From Inhella inkyongensis (GTDB lineage Bacteria; Pseudomonadota; Gammaproteobacteria; Burkholderiales; Burkholderiaceae_C), in NCBI RefSeq assembly GCF_005952805.1, contig NZ_CP040709.1, positions 4,020,413 to 4,084,412 on the forward strand: a stretch of DNA of 64,000 bases, in the 5' to 3' direction. Every line of letters starts with the position of its first letter. Position 1 is the first letter of the stretch. Both the position numbers and the translations under genes were made by a program. Positions 41,929 to 49,715 of the stretch are shown in pieces. The notes under the pieces are model-generated. The model made no database searches. It saw nothing but the letters and a program-made list of their open reading frames with translations, and was not told the DNA's origin.

Positions 41929-44805
41929 TCAGATCACCCCTAGCGTCAGTACGTCGGGTACGCGGCTATCAGGATGGAAGGCAAGCAGCTGATAGGCCAC
42001 ACCGCCCAATCCCGGCATCAAGCCGGGCACAAAGACATTGCGCGCGATGCCACACACCGGTCCGTGCGCCTCCAAGCTCGCCAGAAACTGCGCCAACAAC
42101 GCCGGTGCATCCCCCTCCTGGCTATGCACACCGGCCCGTTGCGCCCTCAACAACAGCGCATAAACACTGGCGTCTCCGTGACACAGGCTGTGGTTCCACC
42201 CCAGACCCAGGCGGGCGCTGGCATCGACCGCGCGCTGGACCCGCAGGCGGCGCAGAGGATCCTTCAACTCGGGATCCAGTGCAAGGGCGGCCAGTCCAAT
42301 CCCCACCGAACCATGACACCAGGCGGCCGCGGTCCTTGCACCTTCTAGGCCGCGCAAATCCAGCCAGTTGCACTCCTCTTCATCCCAAAGCGCGTCATCA
42401 AAGGCCTGCGCGCCCGCAGCCGCCCGCGCAAAGCGCGGCTCGGCTGTGGCTTTGGCCAGGTGCTCCAGGGCCCAGGCCATTCCGCTCGCCCCGTGCACAA
42501 AACCGCCAATGCCATCAGGCCACTGCTCATGAGCCCAATAGAGCTGCTCACCGCGCCAACTGGCCTTTGCGATCAAGGCATCGCCCAATGCGACCGCCTG
42601 TGCCAAGTAGCCTGACTGCCCTGTGCGCCGGGCCAACTGCAATAGCGGCACGATCGCACCCGCCTTGCCAGTCAGCAGATCATTCATGTCGTCGGCCTGC
42701 GCCGCTTCAGGCAACAGTTCCGCCAAGGCACAGGCGCGCTCCACGGCCCGCCCATCGACACAACCCAACTGCTCAAGTGCCAGCCAGGTCCAGATCTGCG
42801 AGGCCACGCCGACATAGCCTCCGGGCGGCGGCGGACGCATCTTCTTCTGTCGGCCCCGCTCCAGCCAGCGCTTGTCTTCTGCCAGCTCCAAGGTATTCAG
42901 GAGGCGCTCGAAGAGGCTGGGCAGTCCTTCAATCACATCAGCACGGCCCGCCTGCATTTCCTTCACATAGCTGGCAACCAGCAGAGCAATACCACTGTGC
43001 CCGCCATAGAGATCCTGCTCCAAGGGCTGAACTGACCAACCGGCCGGCCCCAGGATGGGCGCAATCCAAGCCACGCTGCGATCGCAGCCTTCGATCGCGG
43101 TGGCCTGAAGTTCGCGCAGGATGCGGGCCGCCTGGATACGCCGACGCTCGTCCAACCGCTCCCGGTCGACGACTGGGACACGCAAGCTCTGCTCGGCCGG
43201 CATCCAGCCATCATTGATGTAAGCGCTAACCAGCGCCGCCCGGATCACATGCCGCTCCAAACGCAAATCAGCATCGCGCCAATGGGTCAATGCGGACTGC
43301 GCGAGCGACTGGGGGGGCAGCCACCGCGTCCCACCCGGGCCCTGAAGCTCCCCCTCGGCCACGGTGGTCACGAACATCGGCACGTCGCCAACCAACAGAT
43401 CCTCCACTTCGGCCTCCACGACCTCGAGGCGACCAGGCGCCAAAGCATTCTGTGCGCCCATGCGCATCATCAGGTCGCAGGCCCGCTCGCGCGCAGGAGC
43501 CTCTTGATGGAGCGAAACCGGGTGCCAAAGCATGCGCCCCAATTCCGCATACACCTCGGTGGCGCGGGTCACCACCCGCACGGTGCAATCCTCGAACGCC
43601 ACCAGCAAGGGGGCCAACTCACCCGCTTGGTCCAAAACCTGCAACTCCGAGGTCAGGGCGTCAAAGCCGCTCAATACCTCCCCCCAAAACTGAGCCAATG
43701 CAGGCTCTGGGCTGGGGTGGTTCTGAGCCGCTGGAGCCGGCATCAACACTTGTCCGATATGCGCCTCGTCAGTACCCGCCTTCAGGATGGTGGGCTGCAA
43801 GCTCATCGGCTGTTGCCCCGGCAAGGAGCCCAATGCCGAGTTATCGATCCCTCGCCAGCCAAGGCCTTGGCCGCGCCCCGGCAGCAAGCCGATGTTAAGC
43901 ACTGTTCCAGAGACCAACCGGGCCGCTTGATCCGCCGCGTCCCCCAACCCACTGGGAGGGTTGCTCACCCGCGGAGTGAACAAAGTCTCGCAATCCACCA
44001 CCACCGGGTGTGGGCCATGCGCGATGAGATTCTCAGCGTGCAGATCACTGCCCGAAAGCAAACGCATCAGCGCCAACCAATGACCAATGCCGCGATAGAA
44101 GATGGCCAGCTCTGCGTCGCCCTGCGCATGTCGATGGGCAATGAACTCGGTCCACCCGTGATCTTCTCCATCCAGCACCCGAGGCACGCGCATGCTGCTG
44201 CCGCCCGGCAGACGGGCCGAGAGAGTCTGCACTAAATCGCTCAAGCGCCGATCGATACGGACCGAGCGCGGCTTGTAAACCAGGCGGCCTTGCTCAAAGC
44301 TCAGCAGCACCACCGTCTTGCCGCCTTGATGGCTGTCTCCAGCGCCAAAGCTCAGTGCTCGCAGCAGCCCCAGAGGATGCCCAGCCAGCGCATCCAGATG
44401 CGGTCGCTGCTGCGCCAGATGGCGGGCGAATTGAAGGGCAGCCTGACAGCGCGCGGTCAGCATATGACGCACGCGCGCTGCCAAAGTCGGGTAATTGATT
44501 TCTTGCTGTGCCCAAAATTCAGGGCGTGCGGCGGTCTGGACAAACTCGGTCCAGCGCGCGCTTGAATCTGTGGCCTTCAGGCGGCCGGCCTGCTTGGCGG
44601 CATGTAACTCCAACACCAGCAGGCGACTGAGCTTGGCATTCAGCAACTCCAGAAGGGAGTCGTTCAAGCTCTGGGTCAGAACAACGGCCTCAGAGGCCTC
44701 CAGACCAGGGAGATCGTCAAGCTGGGCTGCCAGCTGCGCCATGTGAGGCGCAATCAGGCAGCCCAGCGCTGCATCGAAATCGCTGGCGTCACGCAGGGAC
44801 GCCAT
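41929..44805 (-). CDS. Class II lanthipeptide synthetase (LanM)
   Basis: A 958-residue bifunctional enzyme. The N-terminal dehydratase domain, which phosphorylates and eliminates Ser/Thr to Dha/Dhb, shows LVYKPRSVRID (Lys178) and SGSDLHAENL (Asp254, His256, Asn259). These are followed by VVVDCETLFTPR (Asp271, Glu273), in line with the catalytic and ATP-binding residues of CylM-type proteins. The C-terminal LanC-like cyclase domain keeps the zinc ligands: Cys830 in AWCHGS, and Cys875-His876 in SLCHGD, 45 residues apart as in LanC. It is therefore predicted to be fully active, installing lanthionine rings in the 64-aa precursor encoded 6 bp upstream. It is somewhat shorter than typical 1000-aa LanM enzymes but complete. 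Confidence 0.93.
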   Translation of the reverse strand: MASLRDASDFDAALGCLIAPHMAQLAAQLDDLPGLEASEAVVLTQSLNDSLLELLNAKLSRLLVLELHAAKQAGRLKATDSSARWTEFVQTAARPEFWAQQEINYPTLAARVRHMLTARCQAALQFARHLAQQRPHLDALAGHPLGLLRALSFGAGDSHQGGKTVVLLSFEQGRLVYKPRSVRIDRRLSDLVQTLSARLPGGSSMRVPRVLDGEDHGWTEFIAHRHAQGDAELAIFYRGIGHWLALMRLLSGSDLHAENLIAHGPHPVVVDCETLFTPRVSNPPSGLGDAADQAARLVSGTVLNIGLLPGRGQGLGWRGIDNSALGSLPGQQPMSLQPTILKAGTDEAHIGQVLMPAPAAQNHPSPEPALAQFWGEVLSGFDALTSELQVLDQAGELAPLLVAFEDCTVRVVTRATEVYAELGRMLWHPVSLHQEAPARERACDLMMRMGAQNALAPGRLEVVEAEVEDLLVGDVPMFVTTVAEGELQGPGGTRWLPPQSLAQSALTHWRDADLRLERHVIRAALVSAYINDGWMPAEQSLRVPVVDRERLDERRRIQAARILRELQATAIEGCDRSVAWIAPILGPAGWSVQPLEQDLYGGHSGIALLVASYVKEMQAGRADVIEGLPSLFERLLNTLELAEDKRWLERGRQKKMRPPPPGGYVGVASQIWTWLALEQLGCVDGRAVERACALAELLPEAAQADDMNDLLTGKAGAIVPLLQLARRTGQSGYLAQAVALGDALIAKASWRGEQLYWAHEQWPDGIGGFVHGASGMAWALEHLAKATAEPRFARAAAGAQAFDDALWDEEECNWLDLRGLEGARTAAAWCHGSVGIGLAALALDPELKDPLRRLRVQRAVDASARLGLGWNHSLCHGDASVYALLLRAQRAGVHSQEGDAPALLAQFLASLEAHGPVCGIARNVFVPGLMPGLGGVAYQLLAFHPDSRVPDVLTLGVI

Positions 44806-44811
44806 GCGATC

Positions 44812-45006
44812 TCAGCAGCACATACGGGTACGCGAGCCCGAGCAGGCGGTGCCGCACTTGCCCGAGATGCTGGTGGTGTCACCAATGATGTCGGCTTCGG
44901 CGTACTCGCCGCCGATGAACAGCGGGCCAGCCGGATTGCTGGCGTCAGCCTGGCTGCGCCACTCAGCGGCTTGAGTTTCCACAGCTTGGATCGAAACGTG
45001 GTTCAT
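44812..45006 (-). CDS. Lanthipeptide precursor (LanA, 64 aa)
   Basis: Starts at ATG 45006 behind a good Shine-Dalgarno sequence (AGGAGAGAG) and ends 6 bp before lanM. An acidic leader (MNHVSIQAVETQAAEWRSQA...) is followed by a Cys/Ser/Thr-rich end, GDTTSISGKCGTACSGSRTR then MCC. Cysteines are at 51, 55, 63 and 64; possible dehydration sites are Thr44, Thr45, Ser46, Ser48, Thr53, Ser56, Ser58 and Thr60. A Gly-Gly at 32-33 (PLFIGG) could be a leader cleavage site, but no C39 peptidase is encoded here. The two C-terminal adjacent cysteines predict overlapping or terminal rings. I do not recognise it as a named lantibiotic. Confidence 0.88.
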   Translation of the reverse strand: MNHVSIQAVETQAAEWRSQADASNPAGPLFIGGEYAEADIIGDTTSISGKCGTACSGSRTRMCC

Positions 45007-45467
45007 CACTCTCTCCTGGTTACGTGGGTAAAAGTGCCCAGGAAGCGACGCCCATCGTGCTGCCACCGGCCCACTGGGGGGCGGCATCAGACCGTCTGCG
45101 CGGTACATCTCCCTGACACAGCACAGATCTTCAGCGTGGCCGGCATCACCACACAAGTGTCGTTCTTGTAAAAGAATGTTTACAAATTCAACCCATTCAC
45201 CTCCAAACAGCCGGTGTTGCCCCAGAAACAAAAAGCCACGTACGGCCGCCATCCACGCCCAATAGGCAACAATCATTCAAATCATCGGCGAAGTAGGCTC
45301 CCATCCCAACTTCCTGCAGGGCAAGTCTTCAAGCCCTGCCAGCCCGGGACTCACCCCAACAGGACTTTCCCTCGGCCGCAGTGGATACAGCGACACTGCT
45401 CACCCAAACCGGCCCCGCGCCGGCCTGACGCCCGCTGAGCCGGGGGCGCCTCACCCGAGAGCCCCCC
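45007..45467. other. 461-bp intergenic control region between lanA and the divergent methyltransferase gene
   Basis: No gene is supported here. The segment around 45150-45290 is clearly richer in A+T than the surrounding DNA and carries a 20-bp inverted repeat at 45166-45185. The minus-strand frame stays open upstream of lanA to 45276, but that extension (MIVAYWAWMAAVRGF...) lacks a ribosome-binding site and looks fortuitous. The half nearest 45468 is G/C-rich and probably holds the promoter of the methyltransferase gene; no hexamers are convincing there. Confidence 0.7.
45165..45191 (-). promoter_or_regulatory. Candidate lanA promoter overlapping a 20-bp operator-like dyad
   Basis: TTGTAAA (45166-45172) and TTTACAA (45179-45185) form a perfect 7-bp dyad with a 6-bp spacer. 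On the minus strand TTGAAT (45191-45186) and TACAAG (45170-45165) stand 15 bp apart as possible -35 and -10 hexamers, short of the ideal 17. The dyad sits between and over them, as a repressor or activator site would. It is about 160 bp upstream of the lanA start. Confidence 0.35.
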
Positions 45468-46157
45468 ATGCCGGGATACCAACTGACCGACCATTGCGTC
45501 GAACTGCAAGGCCTTGCCGCGTTGCAGATCCGCGCGCTGCTGGACCGCCAGCAATATGCCGACCCCCTGGGCCACGCCGAGGCCGCCGGCATCTCCAGTG
45601 CGCAATGGCCTTTGTTCGGCCTGCTCTGGCCCTCCGGGCGCCAGCTGGCCCAGGCAATGGCGCGGCGCGCTGTCAATCCGGCCGAGAGCATCCTGGAGAT
45701 TGGCTGCGGACTGGGCCTGGCCAGCCTGGTCAGCCACCGGCGCGGTGCGCTGGTCACGGCCAGCGATGTGCATCCGCTGGCCGGCACCTTTCTGCTGGAG
45801 AACCTGCGCCTGAACGGCCTGGCACCGATGCGCTATTGCCATGGTGACTGGAGCGACCGCATCAGCCCCGCGCATGCACCGCGGGTGGCCGGCCGCTTCG
45901 AGCTGATCATGGGCAGCGATGTGCTCTACGAGCGCGACGACGCCGGTTGCCTGCCTCGCTTCATCGAACGCCACGCCACGGCCGTGGGCGAGGTGCTCAT
46001 CGTGGACCCGAACCGCGGCCACCGCGCGGCCTTCAGCCGGCGCATGGCGGCGCTGGGCTATGCGCTGGAGGAAAGTCGGCTGGACGCCGCCGCCGACGGC
46101 AGCTGCAGCGCGCGCCTGCTCAGCTACCGGCGCGGGGTTTGCGCCCCCGGCCGCTGA
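45468..46157 (+). CDS. Class I SAM-dependent methyltransferase (METTL21/Nnt1-like)
   Basis: 229 residues. SAM-binding motif I is SILEIGCGLGLASL (about residues 74-87), followed by ALVTASDVHPLAGTFLLENLRLNG, GDWSD and ELIMGSDVLYERD. The SDVLYE block after motif post-I and the LLWPSG segment before motif I match the protein-lysine methyltransferase-like family 16 (METTL21/23) in bacteria. The substrate is unknown. It is divergent from the lanthipeptide operon and could be unrelated to it. Its 3' end overlaps the convergent SDR gene by 38 bp. Confidence 0.8.
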   Translation: MPGYQLTDHCVELQGLAALQIRALLDRQQYADPLGHAEAAGISSAQWPLFGLLWPSGRQLAQAMARRAVNPAESILEIGCGLGLASLVSHRRGALVTASDVHPLAGTFLLENLRLNGLAPMRYCHGDWSDRISPAHAPRVAGRFELIMGSDVLYERDDAGCLPRFIERHATAVGEVLIVDPNRGHRAAFSRRMAALGYALEESRLDAAADGSCSARLLSYRRGVCAPGR

Positions 46158-46911
46158 AAAGCTTGTCGAACAGCGCATTGGGCAGCAGGCGCATCAGCTT
46201 GGCCACCACGCCCATCTGCCAGGGGATGACGCGGTAGCTGGTGCCGGCCTCGATCATGCGGAAACTCTGCTCGGCAAAGTCCTCGGCCTTCATCAGGAAG
46301 GGCATCGAATAGTTGTTGACGCGCGTCAGCGGCGTGTCCACATAGCCGGGCACCAGGGTCACCACCTGCACGCCGCGCGGCTTGCATTCGATGCGCAGGG
46401 CCTCGCAATAGGCCACCACGCCGGCCTTGCTGGCGCAGTAAGCGCCATGCCCGGCCAGACCCCGAATGGCGGCCACGCTGGCCACGCCCACCAGGCGGCC
46501 GCTGCCGCGCGCGCACATCGGCGCGATGAAGGGATGGAAACTGGTGGCCGTGCCGTAGAGATTGGTGTCCAGCACCTGCTTGAAGACCGGCAGGTCCTCG
46601 GCCAAGGCGGTGTCCACGCCGATGCTGACGCCGGCGCTGGCGATCACGGTGTCGGGCAGGCCCTGGCGCTGCAGGCAGTCTTGCGCAGCGGCCTGCATGG
46701 CCTCCGCATCCACCACGTCGGCGGCATAGACGGCCCAGCGTGCCGGGTCAAGCTTATGGGCCTGTGCCCACTCGGCCACCACCGCCACGCGGCGCGCCTG
46801 CAGGGCCAGGCGCCAACCGGCCTGGTAGTAGCGCAGGGCCAGGGCCTGGCCGATGCCACTGGAGGCGCCGGTGATGAAGACCAGTGGGCTGTGAGGAACC
46901 AAGGCCGTCAT
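46120..46911 (-). CDS. Short-chain dehydrogenase/reductase (SDR)
   Basis: 263 residues with the Rossmann motif GASSGIG (15-21), the NNAG-equivalent ASAGVSIG, and the active-site YCASKAG. It uses NAD(P)(H) on an unknown alcohol or ketone. The ATG overlaps the lptC stop (ATGA), so it belongs to the kdsD-kdsC-lptC transcription unit, in the place where lptA normally follows. Confidence 0.88.
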   Translation of the reverse strand: MTALVPHSPLVFITGASSGIGQALALRYYQAGWRLALQARRVAVVAEWAQAHKLDPARWAVYAADVVDAEAMQAAAQDCLQRQGLPDTVIASAGVSIGVDTALAEDLPVFKQVLDTNLYGTATSFHPFIAPMCARGSGRLVGVASVAAIRGLAGHGAYCASKAGVVAYCEALRIECKPRGVQVVTLVPGYVDTPLTRVNNYSMPFLMKAEDFAEQSFRMIEAGTSYRVIPWQMGVVAKLMRLLPNALFDKLFSGRGRKPRAGS

Positions 46912-47624
46912 GGCTGAACCTCTGTGGGCTTTACTGCGCTCTTGGTGAACACGCTGCGGGTGGGGCCGGTCAGCAGCAGTTGGCCACTGGCGTGCTGGTA
47001 GTCCAGCCCGCGCGCCTGCATCTGCAGACCCGGCGCCACCAGCTCGGTGGGGCGGCGGCTGATGAGGCGCCGCTCCTTGATCTGCGCCGTCAGAGCGTCG
47101 GTGCGCAGCTCCATTTCAGGCGCGGCCGTGGCCGGGTCGGCCTTGGGTGCAAAGCGACGCACCCGCACCTGGCCTTCCAGCGTCAGGGTCGGCCCCTGGG
47201 CCGGGCCGTGGGCGCGCTCGGCCTCGGCCAGCACCAGGCGGCCATCATCGGCCTGCAGATGGAGTTGCAGCTTCTCGATCTCGATGCCGTCGGTATCGGG
47301 GTAATGGCGCAGCACGGCGCCATGCAGCCGGGCCTGGCGGCTGCCATCGGGCAAAAAGCGCTGCAGCTCAAAGCCGCGCATCTCGTAGTCCGGCACATGG
47401 CGCAGCGGGCGCTCCTCGGTGGGGCCCCCAGGCACCGGGGTCTGGCGCAACAACCAGAAGCTGAACAGCGCCAGCACGGCCATCAGAGCCAAGGGAAGGT
47501 AGTTGGCCAGCCAGGCCTGCAGGCGCCAGATGAAGGGCTGACGCTGGCGCACCCGGCCGCGCGCCGCGCCCACCAAGGGGCCCAGAGCAACTTGTGGGGC
47601 CGATGATGTGATGGGCTCGCTCAC
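46908..47624 (-). CDS. lptC: LptC, LPS-export periplasmic bridge protein
   Basis: 238 residues: N-terminal cytoplasmic part, one membrane helix (LPLALMAVLALFSFWLLRQ), then the periplasmic beta-jellyroll sequence (PDYEMRGFELQRFLPDGSRQARLHGAVLRHYPDTDGIEIEKLQLHL). LptC passes lipopolysaccharide from LptB2FG to LptA. The GTG start overlaps the kdsC stop (GTGA). The expected downstream genes lptA and lptB are not present here; an SDR gene follows instead. Confidence 0.88.
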   Translation of the reverse strand: MSEPITSSAPQVALGPLVGAARGRVRQRQPFIWRLQAWLANYLPLALMAVLALFSFWLLRQTPVPGGPTEERPLRHVPDYEMRGFELQRFLPDGSRQARLHGAVLRHYPDTDGIEIEKLQLHLQADDGRLVLAEAERAHGPAQGPTLTLEGQVRVRRFAPKADPATAAPEMELRTDALTAQIKERRLISRRPTELVAPGLQMQARGLDYQHASGQLLLTGPTRSVFTKSAVKPTEVQP

Positions 47625-48202
47625 CGGCCGTCCAGGGTTTGCAGATGCTGCTCAAACAGCCGGTGGTAGGCCCCGGCCGCCAGCAGCAGCAGGTCGCAGG
47701 CCTCGCGCGCCGCGCCATGGCCGGCCGGGGTGCGGGTGATGTAGTCCGCACACGCCAGCACCTCAGGGTGGGCACCCGGCGGCGCGATGGCCAAACCGGC
47801 ACGCGCCATCAGCGGCAGATCGGGCCAGTCGTCGCCCATGGCCGCCACCTGGCTCCATTCCAGGCCCAGGCTTTGCAGCAGGGGCGTGGCGGCGGCCAGT
47901 TTGTCGTGGATGCCAAAGAGGGCATGCTGCAGGCCCAGATCGGCCACGCGACGGCGCACCGCCGGGGCATCGCGCCCCGTGATGATCAGCGGCTCGATGC
48001 CGGCCAGGCGCAGCAGCTTCAGGCCATGGCCGTCGAGCGTAGAGAAGGCCTTGAAGGCTTCACCCTGCTCGCCGATGTAGATGCGGCCATCGGTCAGCAC
48101 GCCATCCACATCAAAGATCGCCGCCTTCATGCCGAAGGCGCCGCCCTGGGCTTTGAGCAAGAGCTCGGGGGTATGGCTGAGCGTGGGCTTGAGGGTCTTC
48201 AT
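47621..48202 (-). CDS. kdsC: 3-deoxy-D-manno-octulosonate 8-phosphate phosphatase
   Basis: A 193-residue HAD-superfamily phosphatase of the KdsC type: AIFDVDGVLTDGRIYIGEQGEAFKAFSTLDGHGLKLL with nucleophile Asp31 and Asp33, LIITGRDAPAVRRRVADLG, and AAMGDDWPDLPLM. It removes phosphate from KDO-8-P in LPS core synthesis. The start overlaps the kdsD stop by one base (TGATG). Confidence 0.93.
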   Translation of the reverse strand: MKTLKPTLSHTPELLLKAQGGAFGMKAAIFDVDGVLTDGRIYIGEQGEAFKAFSTLDGHGLKLLRLAGIEPLIITGRDAPAVRRRVADLGLQHALFGIHDKLAAATPLLQSLGLEWSQVAAMGDDWPDLPLMARAGLAIAPPGAHPEVLACADYITRTPAGHGAAREACDLLLLAAGAYHRLFEQHLQTLDGR

Positions 48203-49176
48203 CAGATCACCTTGGCGCGCATCAGGTCGTTCAAGCTGATGGCGCCCACCAGGCGCTCGTCGGCATCGACCACCAGCACCACGGTGATGCGCGCCTCTTC
48301 CATCAGGTCGGCGGCGTCCACCGCCAGGGCGTCGGCGCGCAGGCGGCGCGGGCTGGCGTGCATGACCTCGGAGGCGGTCAGCGCACGCAGGTCGCTGCCC
48401 TTCTCCACCAAGCGGCGCAGATCGCCATCGGTGAACACGCCCAGCAGGCGGTCCTGCTCATCGACGATGGCGGCGCAGCCCAGGCCTTTGTCAGACATCA
48501 CCTTCATCATCTCGGTGAAGGCCGTCGCCAGACCCACACGCGGCAGCGCGTCGCCGCTGCGCATCAGGTCCTTCACATGGGTGAGCAGCTTGCGCCCCAG
48601 GGCCCCACCGGGGTGGGAGCGGGCAAAGTCCTCGGGCCGGAAACCGCGCGCATCCAGCAGGGCCACGGCCAGCGCGTCGCCCAGCGCCATCTGCGCGGTG
48701 GTGCTGGCGGTGGGGGCCAGATTGAGCGGGCAGGCCTCCTGGTCCACGCGACTGTCCAGCACAAAGTCGGCGTGCCGGGCCAGCGTGGACTCAGCACGGC
48801 CGGTGATGGCAATCAACGGCACGCCCAGGCGCTTGATGACCGGCAGGATGACGGCCAGCTCGTCGCTTTCGCCGCTGTTGGAAAGGGCCAGCACCAGGTC
48901 CTGCGGGGTCACCATGCCGAGGTCGCCATGGCTGGCCTCGGCGGGGTGCACAAAGAAGGCCGGCGTGCCGGTGCTGGCCAGGGTGGCGGCAATCTTGCGC
49001 CCCACATGGCCGCTCTTGCCCATGCCCATCACGATGACGCGGCCGCTACAAGCCAGCACGGCCTGTACGGCCCCGTGCATGGACTCGCCTACGCGGTCCA
49101 CCAAAGCGGACAGGGCCTGGGCCTCGATGCGCAGCGCGGCGCGGGCCGATTCAATGGCGGAATAGGGGGCAGACAT
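48202..49176 (-). CDS. kdsD: Arabinose-5-phosphate isomerase (KpsF/GutQ family)
   Basis: 324 residues: an SIS domain (VIVMGMGKSGHVGRKIAATLASTGTPAFFVHPAEASHGDLGMV) followed by two CBS motifs (about 200-324). It interconverts D-ribulose-5-P and D-arabinose-5-P for KDO synthesis. It is the first gene of kdsD-kdsC-lptC-SDR. A strong hairpin lies immediately before its ATG (49177-49201) and no clear Shine-Dalgarno is seen, so its translation may be controlled or initiation may be weak. Confidence 0.93.
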   Translation of the reverse strand: MSAPYSAIESARAALRIEAQALSALVDRVGESMHGAVQAVLACSGRVIVMGMGKSGHVGRKIAATLASTGTPAFFVHPAEASHGDLGMVTPQDLVLALSNSGESDELAVILPVIKRLGVPLIAITGRAESTLARHADFVLDSRVDQEACPLNLAPTASTTAQMALGDALAVALLDARGFRPEDFARSHPGGALGRKLLTHVKDLMRSGDALPRVGLATAFTEMMKVMSDKGLGCAAIVDEQDRLLGVFTDGDLRRLVEKGSDLRALTASEVMHASPRRLRADALAVDAADLMEEARITVVLVVDADERLVGAISLNDLMRAKVI

Positions 49177-49201
49177 GGGGCGGCAGTTTACGGGCCGCCC
49201 C
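49177..49201 (-). promoter_or_regulatory. Hairpin abutting the kdsD start codon
   Basis: GGGGCGGC (49177-49184) pairs with GCCGCCCC (49194-49201), with a 9-nt loop, ending on the base before the kdsD ATG. In the mRNA the stem would cover the region where the ribosome-binding site should be. It could also be a weak terminator of the upstream zinc-finger gene. Confidence 0.4.
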
Positions 49202-49224
49202 TCGGCCAGACATGCGGTGCCGCG

Positions 49225-49581
49225 CTACTCCTGCTGCGCCTGGCAGCTCAGGCAGCGCAGCGCCGTCGGTTGGGCACGCAGGCGATCCAACGGAATGTCG
49301 GCCTCGCAGTCGGCGCAGCGGCCGAAGGTGCCGGCGCGCAGGCGCAGCAGGGCCTCGCCCACTTCGCGCAGCTCCACCATCAATCGATCGGCGCGCTCCA
49401 GCGTCACCTCACGGTCGCCCTCATGCTCGCGAGGCGCATCGGGGTCGTCGGCCAGCAACTGGGCCGCCTGCTCCACCCGCGAGGCCCCGCCCCGCTGCAA
49501 CTCAATCTCGTGCTGCAGGGCGGTTTGCTGCAACACCAGTTCCGCCTCGATCAAGGCCCTTTGGCCCGCGCTCAGACTCAT
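49225..49581 (-). CDS. DksA/TraR-type C4 zinc-finger protein
   Basis: 118 residues from ATG 49581, which is preceded by AGGAGAG; in-frame starts further upstream (49608, GTG 49614) lack this. A helical coiled-coil first half is followed by the four-cysteine finger CADCEADIPLDRLRAQPTALRC..C (CxxC-x17-CxxC). DksA/TraR proteins bind RNA polymerase through the secondary channel and adjust transcription. It is shorter than E. coli DksA (151 aa), so it is one of the small DksA-like proteins common in Burkholderiales. Its direct targets are unknown. Confidence 0.85.
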   Translation of the reverse strand: MSLSAGQRALIEAELVLQQTALQHEIELQRGGASRVEQAAQLLADDPDAPREHEGDREVTLERADRLMVELREVGEALLRLRAGTFGRCADCEADIPLDRLRAQPTALRCLSCQAQQE

Positions 49582-49666
49582 GCTGCTCTCCTGGTCGATG
49601 AAGTCCATCTTCACCAGGCTTGCGCACCCGCGTGTTGCGCCGGATCAGGCTTGCGAGAGTCCCATG

Positions 49667-49693
49667 AAAAAAGGCCCGCACGCGGCGAGCCTT
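49667..49693 (-). terminator. Rho-independent terminator of gdhA
   Basis: On the minus strand AAGGCTCGC pairs with GCGGGCCTT (one G-U pair, loop of 5) and runs into TTTTTT. It lies about 20 bp after the glutamate dehydrogenase stop codon. Confidence 0.88.
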
Positions 49694-49715
49694 GATCCAA
49701 ACGCGCAGGCTTGGC

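Noticed and set aside
44812..45276. 154-residue version of the lanthipeptide precursor using an upstream start
   Set aside because: The ATG at 45006 has a strong ribosome-binding site and gives a normal leader; the extension would remove the promoter region and is unlike any leader.
38618..45467. Claim that the lanthipeptide locus was recently acquired
   Set aside because: The region looks somewhat less G/C-rich than its flanks by eye, but I have no count, and no integrase, tRNA or direct repeat marks a boundary.
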